In this document: one piece after another, positions 28,689 through 37,734 of the stretch
Layout of the letters: each line of letters opens with the position of its first letter
Numbering within the stretch: position 1 is the stretch's first letter
Assembly: GCF_014196915.1 (NCBI RefSeq)
Contig: NZ_JACIEP010000009.1
Span: 62,001-126,000 of the forward strand
Length of the DNA stretch: 64,000 nucleotides
Direction: 5' to 3'
Source of the DNA: Dysgonomonas hofstadii
Lineage (GTDB): Bacteria; Bacteroidota; Bacteroidia; Bacteroidales; Dysgonomonadaceae
The notes under the pieces: model-generated
What the model saw: the letters and a program-made list of their open reading frames with translations, nothing else
What the model was told of the DNA's origin: nothing
Database searches by the model: none
Program-made: the position numbers and the translations under genes

Positions 28689-29741
28689 TTATTTGTATCT
28701 GATTGTCACCTCCTCTCCTTTTATCTGATATCTTATAGGTGTAATCTTATTTATAAGTTCCAGTATCTCGGTCAGCGACTCCGTTTTGATTGTTAACCAA
28801 TACCGCTCGCTACGTTGTTCTCCTTCCAACTGAATATTTACACCATACCACCTTTCCATTTTTGCAATAACCTGAGACATCGGATCGTTATTGATCTTCA
28901 ATTGTCCATAGCGCCATATACCGTCCATATCGGCATCACAGCTTAATAGCTCATATTTCTTTGTTTGCTTATCTATTACCAGTTTTTGTTGAGGCGATAG
29001 CCCGGACAATAACTCATTATTATTTGCATCCATTACAGCAACCTTGCCTTCGAGCAAGGAAACAGCCACATAATCTTCGGTTCCATAAGCGTTTACATTA
29101 AATGAGGTTCCCAAAACTTCAACCTTCACCCCGTCGGCAAGTATATCGAAGGCCAATTGTGGATTCTTCGAGACATCAAAAAAGGCTTCTCCCTGTAATT
29201 GCACATTCCGGTTTTTTACATTAAAGTCGGTGTAATAAGTCAGATTCGAACCGGAATTTAACCACACCAGGGTTCCATCGGGTAAATAAACCTTGGTCTT
29301 TTGCCCCGGAGGTGATTCCACCAATACTTTACCGGGTGCTGCCAGTTTCCCAGGCATGCTGATAAAGGAGAAAGACAATCCGATCAGTAAGGCTAAAGAG
29401 GCTGCTATGCCGGCGATCCAAATCAGTGTCTTCCGTGTGTATTGTTTTTCCTGATTGTAATGAATATCTGTTTCATTATCGTTTACAGCCCGGTTTTCCT
29501 CAGTCCTTATACGGTGGAGAAATATATTATATGCTTTATCTTTATCGAATTCCGATTTATTCTTGACCACCTCGACCGAATAATAAATCATTTTTACCTG
29601 TTCGAAAAAATCCTTATTTTCCTGTGAAACGTCCATCCAATTATCTAATAAGAGTTTATCCTCTTCAGAGATCGTCCCTGACAGATAATCGACAATTAGT
29701 CCTAACCAGTATTCTTCGTTAATTTTATTATTCATTGTCAT
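28689..29741 (-). CDS. FecR-family anti-sigma factor
   Basis: FecR proteins hold an ECF sigma factor at the inner membrane and read the state of an STN-type transporter through a periplasmic domain. The product has a cytoplasmic N-terminal anti-sigma segment (YWLGLIVDYLSGTISEED), a transmembrane helix (about 105-130) and a periplasmic FecR domain with LPDGTLVWLNSGSNLTY and LQGEAFFDVSKNPQLAFDI. A C-terminal secretin/STN-like domain ends IRYQIKGEEVTIRY. A longer frame opening with a TTG at 29762 would place its start inside the ECF promoter motif. I prefer the ATG at 29741 (or 29735). It lies between the sigma gene and susC. Confidence 0.92.
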   Translation of the reverse strand: MTMNNKINEEYWLGLIVDYLSGTISEEDKLLLDNWMDVSQENKDFFEQVKMIYYSVEVVKNKSEFDKDKAYNIFLHRIRTEENRAVNDNETDIHYNQEKQYTRKTLIWIAGIAASLALLIGLSFSFISMPGKLAAPGKVLVESPPGQKTKVYLPDGTLVWLNSGSNLTYYTDFNVKNRNVQLQGEAFFDVSKNPQLAFDILADGVKVEVLGTSFNVNAYGTEDYVAVSLLEGKVAVMDANNNELLSGLSPQQKLVIDKQTKKYELLSCDADMDGIWRYGQLKINNDPMSQVIAKMERWYGVNIQLEGEQRSERYWLTIKTESLTEILELINKITPIRYQIKGEEVTIRYK

Positions 29742-29755
29742 TCTGTTACAATTAT

Positions 29756-29786
29756 AAGACAATCAGAAAAGGGAGAAGGGTAAATG
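29756..29786 (-). promoter_or_regulatory. ECF-sigma-type promoter before fecR
   Basis: Read on the minus strand, this 31-bp segment starts CATTTACCCTT and ends ATTGTCTT, with the spacing of ECF promoters (ACCC as -35, GTCTT as -10). The same 31-bp arrangement, identical at 26 positions, precedes the GH97 gene at 32890-32920. It lies between the sigma stop and the fecR start, as expected for auto-induction by the adjacent sigma factor. Confidence 0.6.
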
Positions 29787-29799
29787 AGAAGTGTAATTT

Positions 29800-30387
29800 T
29801 TATAGAAAAAATAATAAAAACAGGGTTATAAAGCAATTTTTCAGGTCATCCCGTAGCTTTGCCAAAGCTGATTTTATATGATATTTTATACTATCAACTG
29901 ATAATCCGGTAATTTTAGCTATTTCCTGATACTTCATATCGGAAAAACGACTAAGTTCAAATATTTTCCGTGTCAGCTCAGGTAGTTTATTCAGGCTATC
30001 CTGTAATTTCAGGTCGAGCTCTTCCTCTATTATTCTTGATAAGGGATATGTATATTCGCCTTCATAATATGCCTCATTGAGCTTCATTTCGGTTTTCAGT
30101 TCCGACTTTATTTCTTCCAGACGGTTTTGCCTGACAAAATAGTTTAAACACTGGTTTTTTACAGACTTAGCCAGATAGCTTCGGAGCGAGTAATTAATAT
30201 TTAGTTCCTCCCGCTTCTGCCAGATATTAAATATAACATCACCAACAATTGTTTCAGCGATAAACGAATCCTTTACATATTGAGCTGCATACAGGCATAA
30301 CGCGCCATAATGAGAATCATACAAATACTTATATGCATCCTCATCCCCCGATTTGAGCCCTTTTATAATCTCGTTTTCAGTACACAT
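29800..30387 (-). CDS. ECF-type RNA polymerase sigma factor
   Basis: The 195-residue product has sigma region 2 in its N-terminal half (LCLYAAQYVKDSFIAE and the VIFNIWQKREEL core). Region 4 is C-terminal (LPELTRKIFELSRF, YQEIAKITGLSVDSIKYHI and ALAKLRDDL). It belongs to the FecI-like group paired with FecR and SusC(STN) in Bacteroidota. Its last 15 residues are unusually hydrophobic (ITLFLLFFL). The fecR gene follows 58 bp away with an ECF promoter between them. A housekeeping-type -7 box is upstream at 30464-30471. Confidence 0.93.
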   Translation of the reverse strand: MCTENEIIKGLKSGDEDAYKYLYDSHYGALCLYAAQYVKDSFIAETIVGDVIFNIWQKREELNINYSLRSYLAKSVKNQCLNYFVRQNRLEEIKSELKTEMKLNEAYYEGEYTYPLSRIIEEELDLKLQDSLNKLPELTRKIFELSRFSDMKYQEIAKITGLSVDSIKYHIKSALAKLRDDLKNCFITLFLLFFL

Positions 30388-30837
30388 CTATATAGTTTGA
30401 AAGCTGTAACACACAGTCTTTATGCTTATTAATTACAATTATTCATTAACCGGACATAAGTTACAAATATATAGAAATATAAATTCGTTGTCTAAACATA
30501 AAAGTTAAAAGCCTGTTATTTATATATTACAGTTTTGTTTAGTTCACTGCACTTCCAGATGTTCGTTCTTTAGTAGGTCTTATATAGCTAATGTTTTATT
30601 AGTCGTTGAGTGATATAAATTAGCTTAGACTACGAAGATAGTATTGATGAGGTCTGCACGAAATGAAGCGGAAGATATTCATTTTAGAAAACAGTAGAAC
30701 TAAATCTAAAATATCCAAAGGAATGTGTAATGTGCCACAAGTAAAATATACGACCTGAAAGATTGTAAAAATTACTTGTGACACACCATTTTTGGATGGA
30801 ATGCTAATAAGATTTTTATCAAGATCAACTACAATCC
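30388..30837. other. intergenic region with a hairpin downstream of GH97
   Basis: No ORF is supported in this 450-bp gap. It holds the sigma-gene promoter near 30464. Nearer the GH97 stop there is an inverted repeat with arms GTGCCACAAGTAA (30732-30744) and TTACTTGTGACAC (30772-30784), 13 bp with one G-T pair and a 27-nt loop. That repeat may end the GH97 transcript, though the loop is long for a terminator. The remainder shows nothing I can name. Confidence 0.45.
30464..30471 (-). promoter_or_regulatory. candidate housekeeping promoter for the ECF sigma gene
   Basis: On the minus strand this reads TATATTTG, a full match to TAnnTTTG. A partial -33 box (TTTA) lies 21 bp upstream. Transcription would start about 70 nt before the ATG at 30387. 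Confidence 0.5.
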
Positions 30838-32847
30838 CTATTTGACCTTTGATATTTTTGCAATATAACCGCCTCCCGGAGCCATGTTTATCTTTATAGT
30901 CTGATCTGATGATACTTTTATGATTTCTCTTTTATAATCGCTGGCTATACGGTCTGCATTTATCCCATCCCGAAAGATTTCTGCTTCATATTCTCCTTTA
31001 TCCAGGAAGGAGAGGTCGATCACTATTTCCCGGTTATCCCAATTTGTGAGCGAACCCAGATACCATGTATTTCCTTTCCGGCGTGCAATAGTCACATATC
31101 GGCTTATTTCTCCGTTTATGGCTTTAGTTTCGTCCCATACAGTAGGTATGGAAGCTATAAAACGGGTGCATTCCTCTTCTTTCATATAGTTGGACGGACT
31201 ATCACACATCATATTTAAGGGAGATTCGAAAATAACATACTGAGCCAATTGCCGGCAACGTGTCCCCTGGCTTATCGGTTCGGAATAGATCGGATAATAG
31301 TTTTTCTTTATCCCGTTTCGCATAGCTCCCTGAGTATAATCCATAGGGCCTGCCACCATACGGATGAACGGTACGGTTACGTCATACTCCACCTGATCGA
31401 CAGACGTATCAGACCATTTCATTTCTTCGAGGCCAAATACTCCTTCAAAATTTATTACATTAGGGTATGTCCGCTGCAATCCTGTCGGTTTGTATGACCC
31501 GTGAAAGTCCATCAGCATTTTATACTTTGCCCCTATGCGGGCAGCACGATGGTGAAAATCAACCATGGATTGATCGTCCCTGTCCATAAAATCGACCTTA
31601 AACCCTTTGACTCCCATTGCGGCGTAATGCTTACAAAGACCTTCAATATCTTTATCGAATGCATAATAACCGGCCCAAAGAATGATATCTACATTACGTT
31701 TTGCCGCATATGCAATGAGTTCTTCCAGATCGATTTCGGGTACTACCTGATAAAGATCCGCCTCTCCATTGACCGACCATCCTTCGTCTAAGATAACATA
31801 CCCGATACCATGTTGGGATGCAAAATCAATATAATACTTATAGGTATCGTTATTGACTCCCGCACGAAAATCAACATTATACAGCCCCCAGGCGTTCCAC
31901 CAGTCCCAGGCTACCTTTCCGGGCTTGATCCATGATGCATCCGGTATCTGAGAAGGGGTCGCCAGCTTATACACCATATCGTTATTGAGTAATTCCGCAT
32001 CATTTTCAGAAATTATAATTGCCCGCCAGGGAAAATTCGTCTTACCTTCAACTTTTGCTATATACTCTTCGCGGGAATTTATGATCCCCTGGAGTTTATT
32101 ATGTCCCCCCTGTACGACTTCTTTAGGATAAGGAGCAAATACTCCTTTCAAGGAGGTAGTTTTATCGGAATTGTGAAGAAACATTCCCGGATAATTTAAC
32201 AGATCCGACTCTGTAATACATATTTTTTTACCATTCGCACCTTCTACGATCAACGGCAAGAATGCAATTTTCTGTGTATCCCATTCCGATAGTTTGATAT
32301 TGTTATATGTATTTTGAAAATTTCCGAAAAACTGGTCTTCAAACTTTTCAGTCTTACGCCCACGGGCATAAGGAATATATGCTTTTGTATCGGAAGGGAA
32401 ATTAAATGTGGCCTGTTCGTTTTGTACAATAAAAGGATAGTTACTATCCGACACAAAACGATAAGCGACTCCATCGTTATAGGCTCTGAATATGATGCTG
32501 TAATCGCCTTTGAAACGGATGGTCAATTCATTAAATTGATTCCGGACTGTTGCCTTTTTGTAGATAGGTGAATTTATGTCTTCGTCGACCTGCCGCTCTG
32601 TAACCTTAGATACTTTCGGGTTAACTCCCCAAGTAGTTCCATCACCCAATGTCATAGATACAGGAGATTTATCAATCATCAGGTCTTTCCCGTGACTGAC
32701 AGAATAAACTATATCTGATTGTCCGATGCTTATATCTATCTGCAGTATTCCTGCCGGCGCCTTTAGATTATATTGTTTTTGGGCAATTACGGCGGAAGAG
32801 AAACCTGAAATTAAAAGTAAAAGAGAAATCAATCTGTACTTTTTCAT
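30838..32847 (-). CDS. glycoside hydrolase family 97, retaining alpha-galactosidase-like
   Basis: The 669-residue secreted enzyme (signal peptide about 1-22) has the three GH97 parts: an N-terminal beta-supersandwich (to about 290), a catalytic barrel (about 300-580) and a C-terminal beta-domain. Barrel motifs are AWDWWNAWG, GYVILDEGWS and GFKVDFMDRDDQ. The Asp in KVDF (about residue 419) is the likely nucleophile of the retaining GH97b branch, with a Glu in FGLEEMKW (about 474) as acid/base. SusB-type inverting members lack this Asp, so alpha-galactosidase is favoured over alpha-glucosidase. An ECF-type promoter like the one before fecR lies upstream, so it probably belongs to the adjacent GH89 PUL. 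Confidence 0.9.
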   Translation of the reverse strand: MKKYRLISLLLLISGFSSAVIAQKQYNLKAPAGILQIDISIGQSDIVYSVSHGKDLMIDKSPVSMTLGDGTTWGVNPKVSKVTERQVDEDINSPIYKKATVRNQFNELTIRFKGDYSIIFRAYNDGVAYRFVSDSNYPFIVQNEQATFNFPSDTKAYIPYARGRKTEKFEDQFFGNFQNTYNNIKLSEWDTQKIAFLPLIVEGANGKKICITESDLLNYPGMFLHNSDKTTSLKGVFAPYPKEVVQGGHNKLQGIINSREEYIAKVEGKTNFPWRAIIISENDAELLNNDMVYKLATPSQIPDASWIKPGKVAWDWWNAWGLYNVDFRAGVNNDTYKYYIDFASQHGIGYVILDEGWSVNGEADLYQVVPEIDLEELIAYAAKRNVDIILWAGYYAFDKDIEGLCKHYAAMGVKGFKVDFMDRDDQSMVDFHHRAARIGAKYKMLMDFHGSYKPTGLQRTYPNVINFEGVFGLEEMKWSDTSVDQVEYDVTVPFIRMVAGPMDYTQGAMRNGIKKNYYPIYSEPISQGTRCRQLAQYVIFESPLNMMCDSPSNYMKEEECTRFIASIPTVWDETKAINGEISRYVTIARRKGNTWYLGSLTNWDNREIVIDLSFLDKGEYEAEIFRDGINADRIASDYKREIIKVSSDQTIKINMAPGGGYIAKISKVK

Positions 32848-32889
32848 GTATTATTCATTTATTAAATTATGGTTATGCTTCTATAATAG

Positions 32890-32920
32890 AAGACAATTAA
32901 AAAAGAGCAAAGGGTAAATG
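32890..32920 (-). promoter_or_regulatory. ECF-sigma-type promoter before GH97
   Basis: On the minus strand this starts CATTTACCCTT and ends ATTGTCTT. It has the same length and spacing as the motif at 29756-29786 before fecR, with 26 of 31 positions identical. It lies 43 bp upstream of the GH97 ATG. Use by the nearby ECF sigma factor is inferred. Confidence 0.6.
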
Positions 32921-32992
32921 TGAAATCATTTTTTTTACGAGAAACCATACAAAGCGTAACATTTGTGACGTTTTCTTTAATGACAGAACATG

Positions 32993-33000
32993 TATTTTTG
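32993..33000 (+). promoter_or_regulatory. candidate promoter for the DUF438 gene
   Basis: TATTTTTG matches the TAnnTTTG box. The upstream -33 region has TTTT rather than TTTG, at about 18 bp. The start would be near 33007, about 73 nt before the ATG at 33080. Confidence 0.4.
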
Positions 33001-33079
33001 TATTAAACTAGAAGCAGATGATAATTATCAACATATTATTTCTGCTATTGTCATAAAATTATAATTATAAGATACTATT

Positions 33080-34312
33080 ATGAGCGAAATAATCAATAAT
33101 TCCCAACACAGGAGAGACCTTCTAAAACACCTTATCTTGCAGTTACACAAAGGTGAAGCCCCCGATGTAGTGAAAAGCAGATTAGTAGAACTGTTGCGCA
33201 CCATTCCCTACAATGAGGTGGTAATTGTCGAACAGGAACTAATCGCAGAAGGATTACCCGAAGAGGAGGTCCTCAGATTTTGTGATATACATACCGCAGT
33301 TCTCGATGGCAGTATAGATACCTCTGCACAAAAAGGCGTACCTGCCGGACACCCTGTAGATACATTAAAAAAAGAGAACATTGAACTAACTAAAGTAATA
33401 GCCCAGATAAGGGAGATGTTCTCGCAACTAAAAGATATTGAAAGCCAAGGAGTGAAAAAATATCTGATAAACCTGAAAGGTCTACTTAACCAGCTTTCGG
33501 ATGTAGATAAGCATTACAGACGCAAAGAATATCTGCTATTCCCGTTTCTTGAGAAACATGGAATAACGGGTCCTCCTAAGGTGATGTGGGGAAAACATGA
33601 CGAAACCCGCGAATTATTGAAAGCTGCACATGAGGCCATTAATGTAAATAATGAAGTAACCGCAGATGAATTGCGTACAGCAATAGCTTATGCCATACAA
33701 CCTGCATTGTCGGCAGTAGAAGGCATGATAATGAAAGAGGAAGAAATACTGCTGCCGATGACAATGGACACATTGACCGAAGATGAATGGTTGCAGATAT
33801 ATAAACAAAGTCCCGAAATTGGGTTCTGCATTTATGATCCTAAAAACGAATGGCATATCGATGATACAACTGTAAGCGATGTGGAATACATGAATGGAAC
33901 CGGCCGCATAGTCCTGCCTACCGGCAGTTTCAGTATCGAGGAACTGAGTACATTCTTTAAATACCTGCCTATGGATATAACTTTTGTAGATAAGGATGAT
34001 AAAGTACGTTTTTTCTCGCTGGGCGAACATCGTATATTCGACCGAAACAGAGCAATTATCGGGCGCGATGTCCAGCTCTGCCATCCGCCGGGAAGCGTTC
34101 ATATTGTGGAACAGATTTTATCTGACTTTAAAAGTGGTAAAGAGTCGAAAGCAGCTTTCTGGATCAATTTCAAGGGTATGTTTGTCTATATAGAGTATAT
34201 TGCTCTACGAAACGGAAAAGGAGAATATCTTGGAGTTATAGAATGTACTCAGGACCTGACAAAATACCGCCAGCTGGAGGGAGAACAACGGTTACTATCT
34301 TACTCCAAATAG
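33080..34312 (+). CDS. DUF438-hemerythrin-PAS protein
   Basis: The 410-residue cytoplasmic protein has an N-terminal DUF438 domain (about 10-85, with EEVLRFCDIHTAVL). A hemerythrin HHE domain (about 95-245) carries the spaced His/Glu ligands in DVDKHYRRKEYLLFPFLEKHG, WGKHDETRELL and MIMKEEEILLPM. The C-terminal PAS domain (about 295-400) has VDKDDKVRFFSLGEHRIF. Such proteins are thought to sense oxygen, NO or redox state through the di-iron site and PAS domain; the output is unknown because no kinase or DNA-binding domain follows. It is monocistronic and convergent with maeB. The N-terminal MSEIINNSQHRRDLLK supports this start. Confidence 0.9.
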   Translation: MSEIINNSQHRRDLLKHLILQLHKGEAPDVVKSRLVELLRTIPYNEVVIVEQELIAEGLPEEEVLRFCDIHTAVLDGSIDTSAQKGVPAGHPVDTLKKENIELTKVIAQIREMFSQLKDIESQGVKKYLINLKGLLNQLSDVDKHYRRKEYLLFPFLEKHGITGPPKVMWGKHDETRELLKAAHEAINVNNEVTADELRTAIAYAIQPALSAVEGMIMKEEEILLPMTMDTLTEDEWLQIYKQSPEIGFCIYDPKNEWHIDDTTVSDVEYMNGTGRIVLPTGSFSIEELSTFFKYLPMDITFVDKDDKVRFFSLGEHRIFDRNRAIIGRDVQLCHPPGSVHIVEQILSDFKSGKESKAAFWINFKGMFVYIEYIALRNGKGEYLGVIECTQDLTKYRQLEGEQRLLSYSK

Positions 34313-34347
34313 AAATACTATTTTATACAGAAAAGGATAGTTATATG

Positions 34348-34387
34348 AAAGATATAAAGATTACTCAATTATAATCCTTATATCTTT
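34348..34387. terminator. bidirectional terminator between DUF438 gene and maeB
   Basis: AAAGATATAAAGATTA and TAATCCTTATATCTTT form a 16-bp stem with one mismatch between two convergent genes. It starts 36 bp after one stop and ends 10 bp before the other. Confidence 0.6.
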
Positions 34388-34396
34388 GTTTAACTA

Positions 34397-36679
34397 TTAA
34401 ATTTTCTCCTTATTACTTACTATAGCTTCGACCACTGCGACCGTAGTGATATTGATAATATCCCTCACAGGGCTTTCCACATCCATAAAATGTACGGATT
34501 TGCGCAATCCCATCTGGATAGGGCCAATGCTTTCTCCACCTATCCCCAATTCTATAAGTAATTTACTTGCTATATTAGAAGAGCTAAGATTGGGAAAGAT
34601 CAGTGTATTCACCTCTTTTCCCTTTATCGTATTAAATGGAAACTTTTCATCCCTCAGTTCCTTGTTCATTGCAAAATTCAGCTGCATTTCACCATCAATA
34701 TTATACTCAGGATAATTTTCGTGGAAATATTTTATTACATCAGAAACTATTTTAGGTGTGCCATCGTCCTCTGTTCCGAAATTGGAGAAAGAAAGCATTG
34801 CCATAACAGGGTCTGTTGCAAAATATTTGACAGACTCGTGCGTTAGCCTGACTATATCTCTTAGTACTTCTTCATTTGGCCAGCGATTGATCAATGTATC
34901 AGCTAAAAAGTAAGGTCCGCGCCTTGTTTGTACTATATGCATTGCTGCAAAATGATTGTATCCGGGTTTAAGACCGATAACCTCGAGGGCAGTCCGTGCA
35001 AAATCCCTGTACTGGCTATATATACCTGTTATCACAGCATCTGCATCTCCGGTCTCGACCATCATCATACCAAAATAATTGCGATCATTCATCTTTTCGA
35101 ATGCTTCCTGATAAAAAATACCTTCACGTGATTTTCTTTCACTTAATATCCTGGCATAATGTGACCGGCGTGTATCTTCTCTGATACAACGGTGATCGAT
35201 GATCTCTATGCCGGTCAGATCCAATCCGTTTTCTTTAGCCAGATTATTTATCCTGTCTATGCTTCCCAATAAAACAGGTTGGCATATCTGGCTTTTTAAT
35301 GCAAACACAGCGGCTTTCATCATATTGATATGATTGCCCTCACAATATACAACACGCTTAGGTGAACTTTTTGCCAGATTGGTTAACCTGTGTATCAGCT
35401 TATTACTATAGCCTAACATATCAGACAAGCTGTTTTCGTAAGCCTCCCAATCTGTAATCTTTCGCTGGGCGACTTCTGTAGCTATTGCCGCTTTGGCCAC
35501 AGCAGAAGATACAACTGTCAAAAGTCTAGGATCCATTGGTTTTGGTATGATGTATTCTTTACCGAAACTGACACGCTTGAGCTCGTAAGCCGTATTTATG
35601 ACGTCGGGCACAGGCTCTTTTGCAAGTTGAGCAATAGCTCTTGCAGCAGCCAGTTCCATTTCCAGGTTTATTGTCGTAGCACGCACATCGAGTGCCCCCC
35701 TGAAAATGTATGGAAAGCCCAGTACATTGTTTACCTGATTAGGATAATCGGATCGTCCTGTGGCGAAAATAATATCATTGCGCGAAGCCATGGCATCTTC
35801 GTAAGAAATTTCGGGATCAGGATTTGCCAGAGCAAAAACTATTGGGTTATCATTCATGGTCTGTACCATTTCTTTCTTAAGCACGTTCCCTACTGATAAC
35901 CCAATGAAGACATCAGCACCCTTGATAGCATCTTCTAATGTATCGAATGGGGTGTCTGCCGCAAAATATATTTTCGATTCATCCAAGTCGCCACGTCTCG
36001 TATTCAGTACTCCGTTGCGGTCACACATAATGATATTTTCTTTGCGTAACCCGAATTTCATATATAACCTGGTACAAGCTATAGCCGAAGCTCCTGCTCC
36101 GTTAACCACAATACGGACTTTCGAGATGTCTTTGTTTGCAAGATCAAGAGCATTCAGGAGCGCCGCCGCCGATATGATGGCAGTTCCATGCTGGTCATCG
36201 TGCATCACAGGAATATTCAATTCCTCTTTGAGCCGTCTTTCTATTTCGAAGCACTCGGGAGATTTTATATCTTCAAGATTGATACCGCCGAAAGTTGGAG
36301 AGATGGCTTTTACTGTCTGAATAAATTTTTCAGGATCGGTTTCGTCCACTTCTATGTCGAAAACATCGATGCCCGCAAATATTTTAAATAACAAGCCCTT
36401 ACCTTCCATTACAGGTTTACCGGCCAATGCGCCGATATTCCCCAGCCCTAATACTGCTGTTCCGTTCGATATTACAGCGACAAGATTTCCTTTTGCTGTA
36501 TAGTCATAAGCGGTCTGAGGGTCTTTTTCTATTTCCAGACATGGTTCTGCGACTCCCGGTGAATAAGCCAGGGAGAGATCGGTCTGCGTACTATGTGGTT
36601 TTGTCGGTATTACTTCTATTTTCCCGGGTTTTCCTGATGCATGGTATTTAAGCGCTGCATCTCTTGTTACTTTAGACAT
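34397..36679 (-). CDS. maeB: malic enzyme with C-terminal phosphotransacetylase-like domain
   Basis: MaeB oxidatively decarboxylates malate to pyruvate, usually with NADP. The 760-residue product has the malic enzyme part (about 1-425): [64 protein letters not shown] and [11 protein letters not shown] phosphotransacetylase-like domain (about 430-755) has [13 protein letters not shown] and [16 protein letters not shown]. In MaeB that domain is regulatory, responding to acetyl-CoA, rather than catalytic. With ppc in the same window it links the PEP-oxaloacetate-malate-pyruvate nodes. A 10-bp GC-rich hairpin at 36721-36751 insulates it from the upstream operon. Confidence 0.95.
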   Translation of the reverse strand: MSKVTRDAALKYHASGKPGKIEVIPTKPHSTQTDLSLAYSPGVAEPCLEIEKDPQTAYDYTAKGNLVAVISNGTAVLGLGNIGALAGKPVMEGKGLLFKIFAGIDVFDIEVDETDPEKFIQTVKAISPTFGGINLEDIKSPECFEIERRLKEELNIPVMHDDQHGTAIISAAALLNALDLANKDISKVRIVVNGAGASAIACTRLYMKFGLRKENIIMCDRNGVLNTRRGDLDESKIYFAADTPFDTLEDAIKGADVFIGLSVGNVLKKEMVQTMNDNPIVFALANPDPEISYEDAMASRNDIIFATGRSDYPNQVNNVLGFPYIFRGALDVRATTINLEMELAAARAIAQLAKEPVPDVINTAYELKRVSFGKEYIIPKPMDPRLLTVVSSAVAKAAIATEVAQRKITDWEAYENSLSDMLGYSNKLIHRLTNLAKSSPKRVVYCEGNHINMMKAAVFALKSQICQPVLLGSIDRINNLAKENGLDLTGIEIIDHRCIREDTRRSHYARILSERKSREGIFYQEAFEKMNDRNYFGMMMVETGDADAVITGIYSQYRDFARTALEVIGLKPGYNHFAAMHIVQTRRGPYFLADTLINRWPNEEVLRDIVRLTHESVKYFATDPVMAMLSFSNFGTEDDGTPKIVSDVIKYFHENYPEYNIDGEMQLNFAMNKELRDEKFPFNTIKGKEVNTLIFPNLSSSNIASKLLIELGIGGESIGPIQMGLRKSVHFMDVESPVRDIINITTVAVVEAIVSNKEKI

Positions 36680-36720
36680 AATATAAGGTTTTTGTTCGAA
36701 ATAAATATATAATTTCTATA

Positions 36721-36751
36721 CCCTGTCCGGTTTATTAATATCCGGACAGGG
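36721..36751 (-). terminator. strong hairpin terminator at the end of the peptide/dicarboxylate operon
   Basis: CCCTGTCCGG (36721-36730) and CCGGACAGGG (36742-36751) are perfect 10-bp arms around an 11-nt loop. It lies 37 bp after the lipoprotein hydrolase stop and 41 bp before the maeB start. There is no long T-tract. Confidence 0.7.
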
Positions 36752-36788
36752 GAAATGTATGTTGAAACTGACTAGTATTTATTATTAA

Positions 36789-37685
36789 TTAATCGAAGAA
36801 AATGCTCGCCGCATCTTTTGCCATTGCCGCCTGCTCGTGGGCTACATTGGGAACTTTCCGTAATTTCCAGTTGAATTGATACCCACTCACCTCTGCCATT
36901 GCTTCGCTGTTTTCATAAAAATATTGTCCTCTGGCATAACGGTGGTCTCCCTGCACCATTGCCTCAGATGTTGTACGTAGCGATGAGTCGTTGGGGTCAT
37001 TATCCTTTTCCCCCAGATGAACAGTCATGTCTGTTTTTAATGCTGAAATTACATCTGTTCTCGAGAGCTGTGTGTTCTTCAATCCGTAAGGAAATTCGAC
37101 ATTGAACAACGGCATTGTATACCAGCCAGCATTCGCAGCAACAGCCTTATCTATTTTTGCATTCGGATTGAATAATACATACCGGTGTACAAACTGCGAG
37201 CCGGCCGAGTGTCCAAACAGGTTATACTTAGCATTTTTATTTCCGGTCTCCGATTTGATATATTCAAAAAGAGGTTCGATCAGTGAAAAAGTCCATTTCT
37301 CCTTATCGACAAATGCCCCCGATTTGTCAATAACATTTCCTGTGATATACTCGTCGCTGGTATAATATTTCTCGGGAAACTCGATTGAAAACACCATGCA
37401 TTGGTGGTCCTTTGATATCTCTGTCCAGGGAAGGATGTAATTATCCGCATCCCTGTTGGTTCCCGGGAAAACAAAGATAACCGGCATTGTAGACATATCG
37501 CCATCGCTTATCGAATAATAGATATTCACAGGTTTGTCTTTCAAAGGAGTGTATGAACTGTATTCGAATCTACCGTTACCATTTGTTATTACACCTCCGG
37601 GATTATTATCTATTCCATCATCGTCGTTACTACACGAGAATAGCATTAAGACAGAGAATAATATGACGTGAAATATATATTTCAT
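36789..37685 (-). CDS. alpha/beta-hydrolase lipoprotein
   Basis: The 298-residue product has a lipobox (LMLFSC, Cys18) followed by SNDDDG, which suggests export to the cell surface. The hydrolase core shows an early strand with FVFPGTNRDADNYILPW, an oxyanion-type PGTN turn and a nucleophile elbow GHSAGS with Ser160. The C-terminal His is probably the one in VAHEQAAMA. It resembles polyhydroxybutyrate-depolymerase/esterase-like hydrolases more than peptidases; the substrate is not predictable. It is the last gene of the operon that starts with dcuC, about 50 bp after a porin gene, and a strong terminator follows. Confidence 0.8.
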   Translation of the reverse strand: MKYIFHVILFSVLMLFSCSNDDDGIDNNPGGVITNGNGRFEYSSYTPLKDKPVNIYYSISDGDMSTMPVIFVFPGTNRDADNYILPWTEISKDHQCMVFSIEFPEKYYTSDEYITGNVIDKSGAFVDKEKWTFSLIEPLFEYIKSETGNKNAKYNLFGHSAGSQFVHRYVLFNPNAKIDKAVAANAGWYTMPLFNVEFPYGLKNTQLSRTDVISALKTDMTVHLGEKDNDPNDSSLRTTSEAMVQGDHRYARGQYFYENSEAMAEVSGYQFNWKLRKVPNVAHEQAAMAKDAASIFFD

Positions 37686-37734
37686 TACTTATCAATTAAG
37701 TATTTAATGATGGTTATTATCGATTTATTATTAT

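Noticed and set aside
29742-29762. Seven extra FecR residues from a TTG start at 29762
   Set aside because: That codon lies inside the ECF promoter motif, and an ATG with a normal N-terminus follows at 29741.
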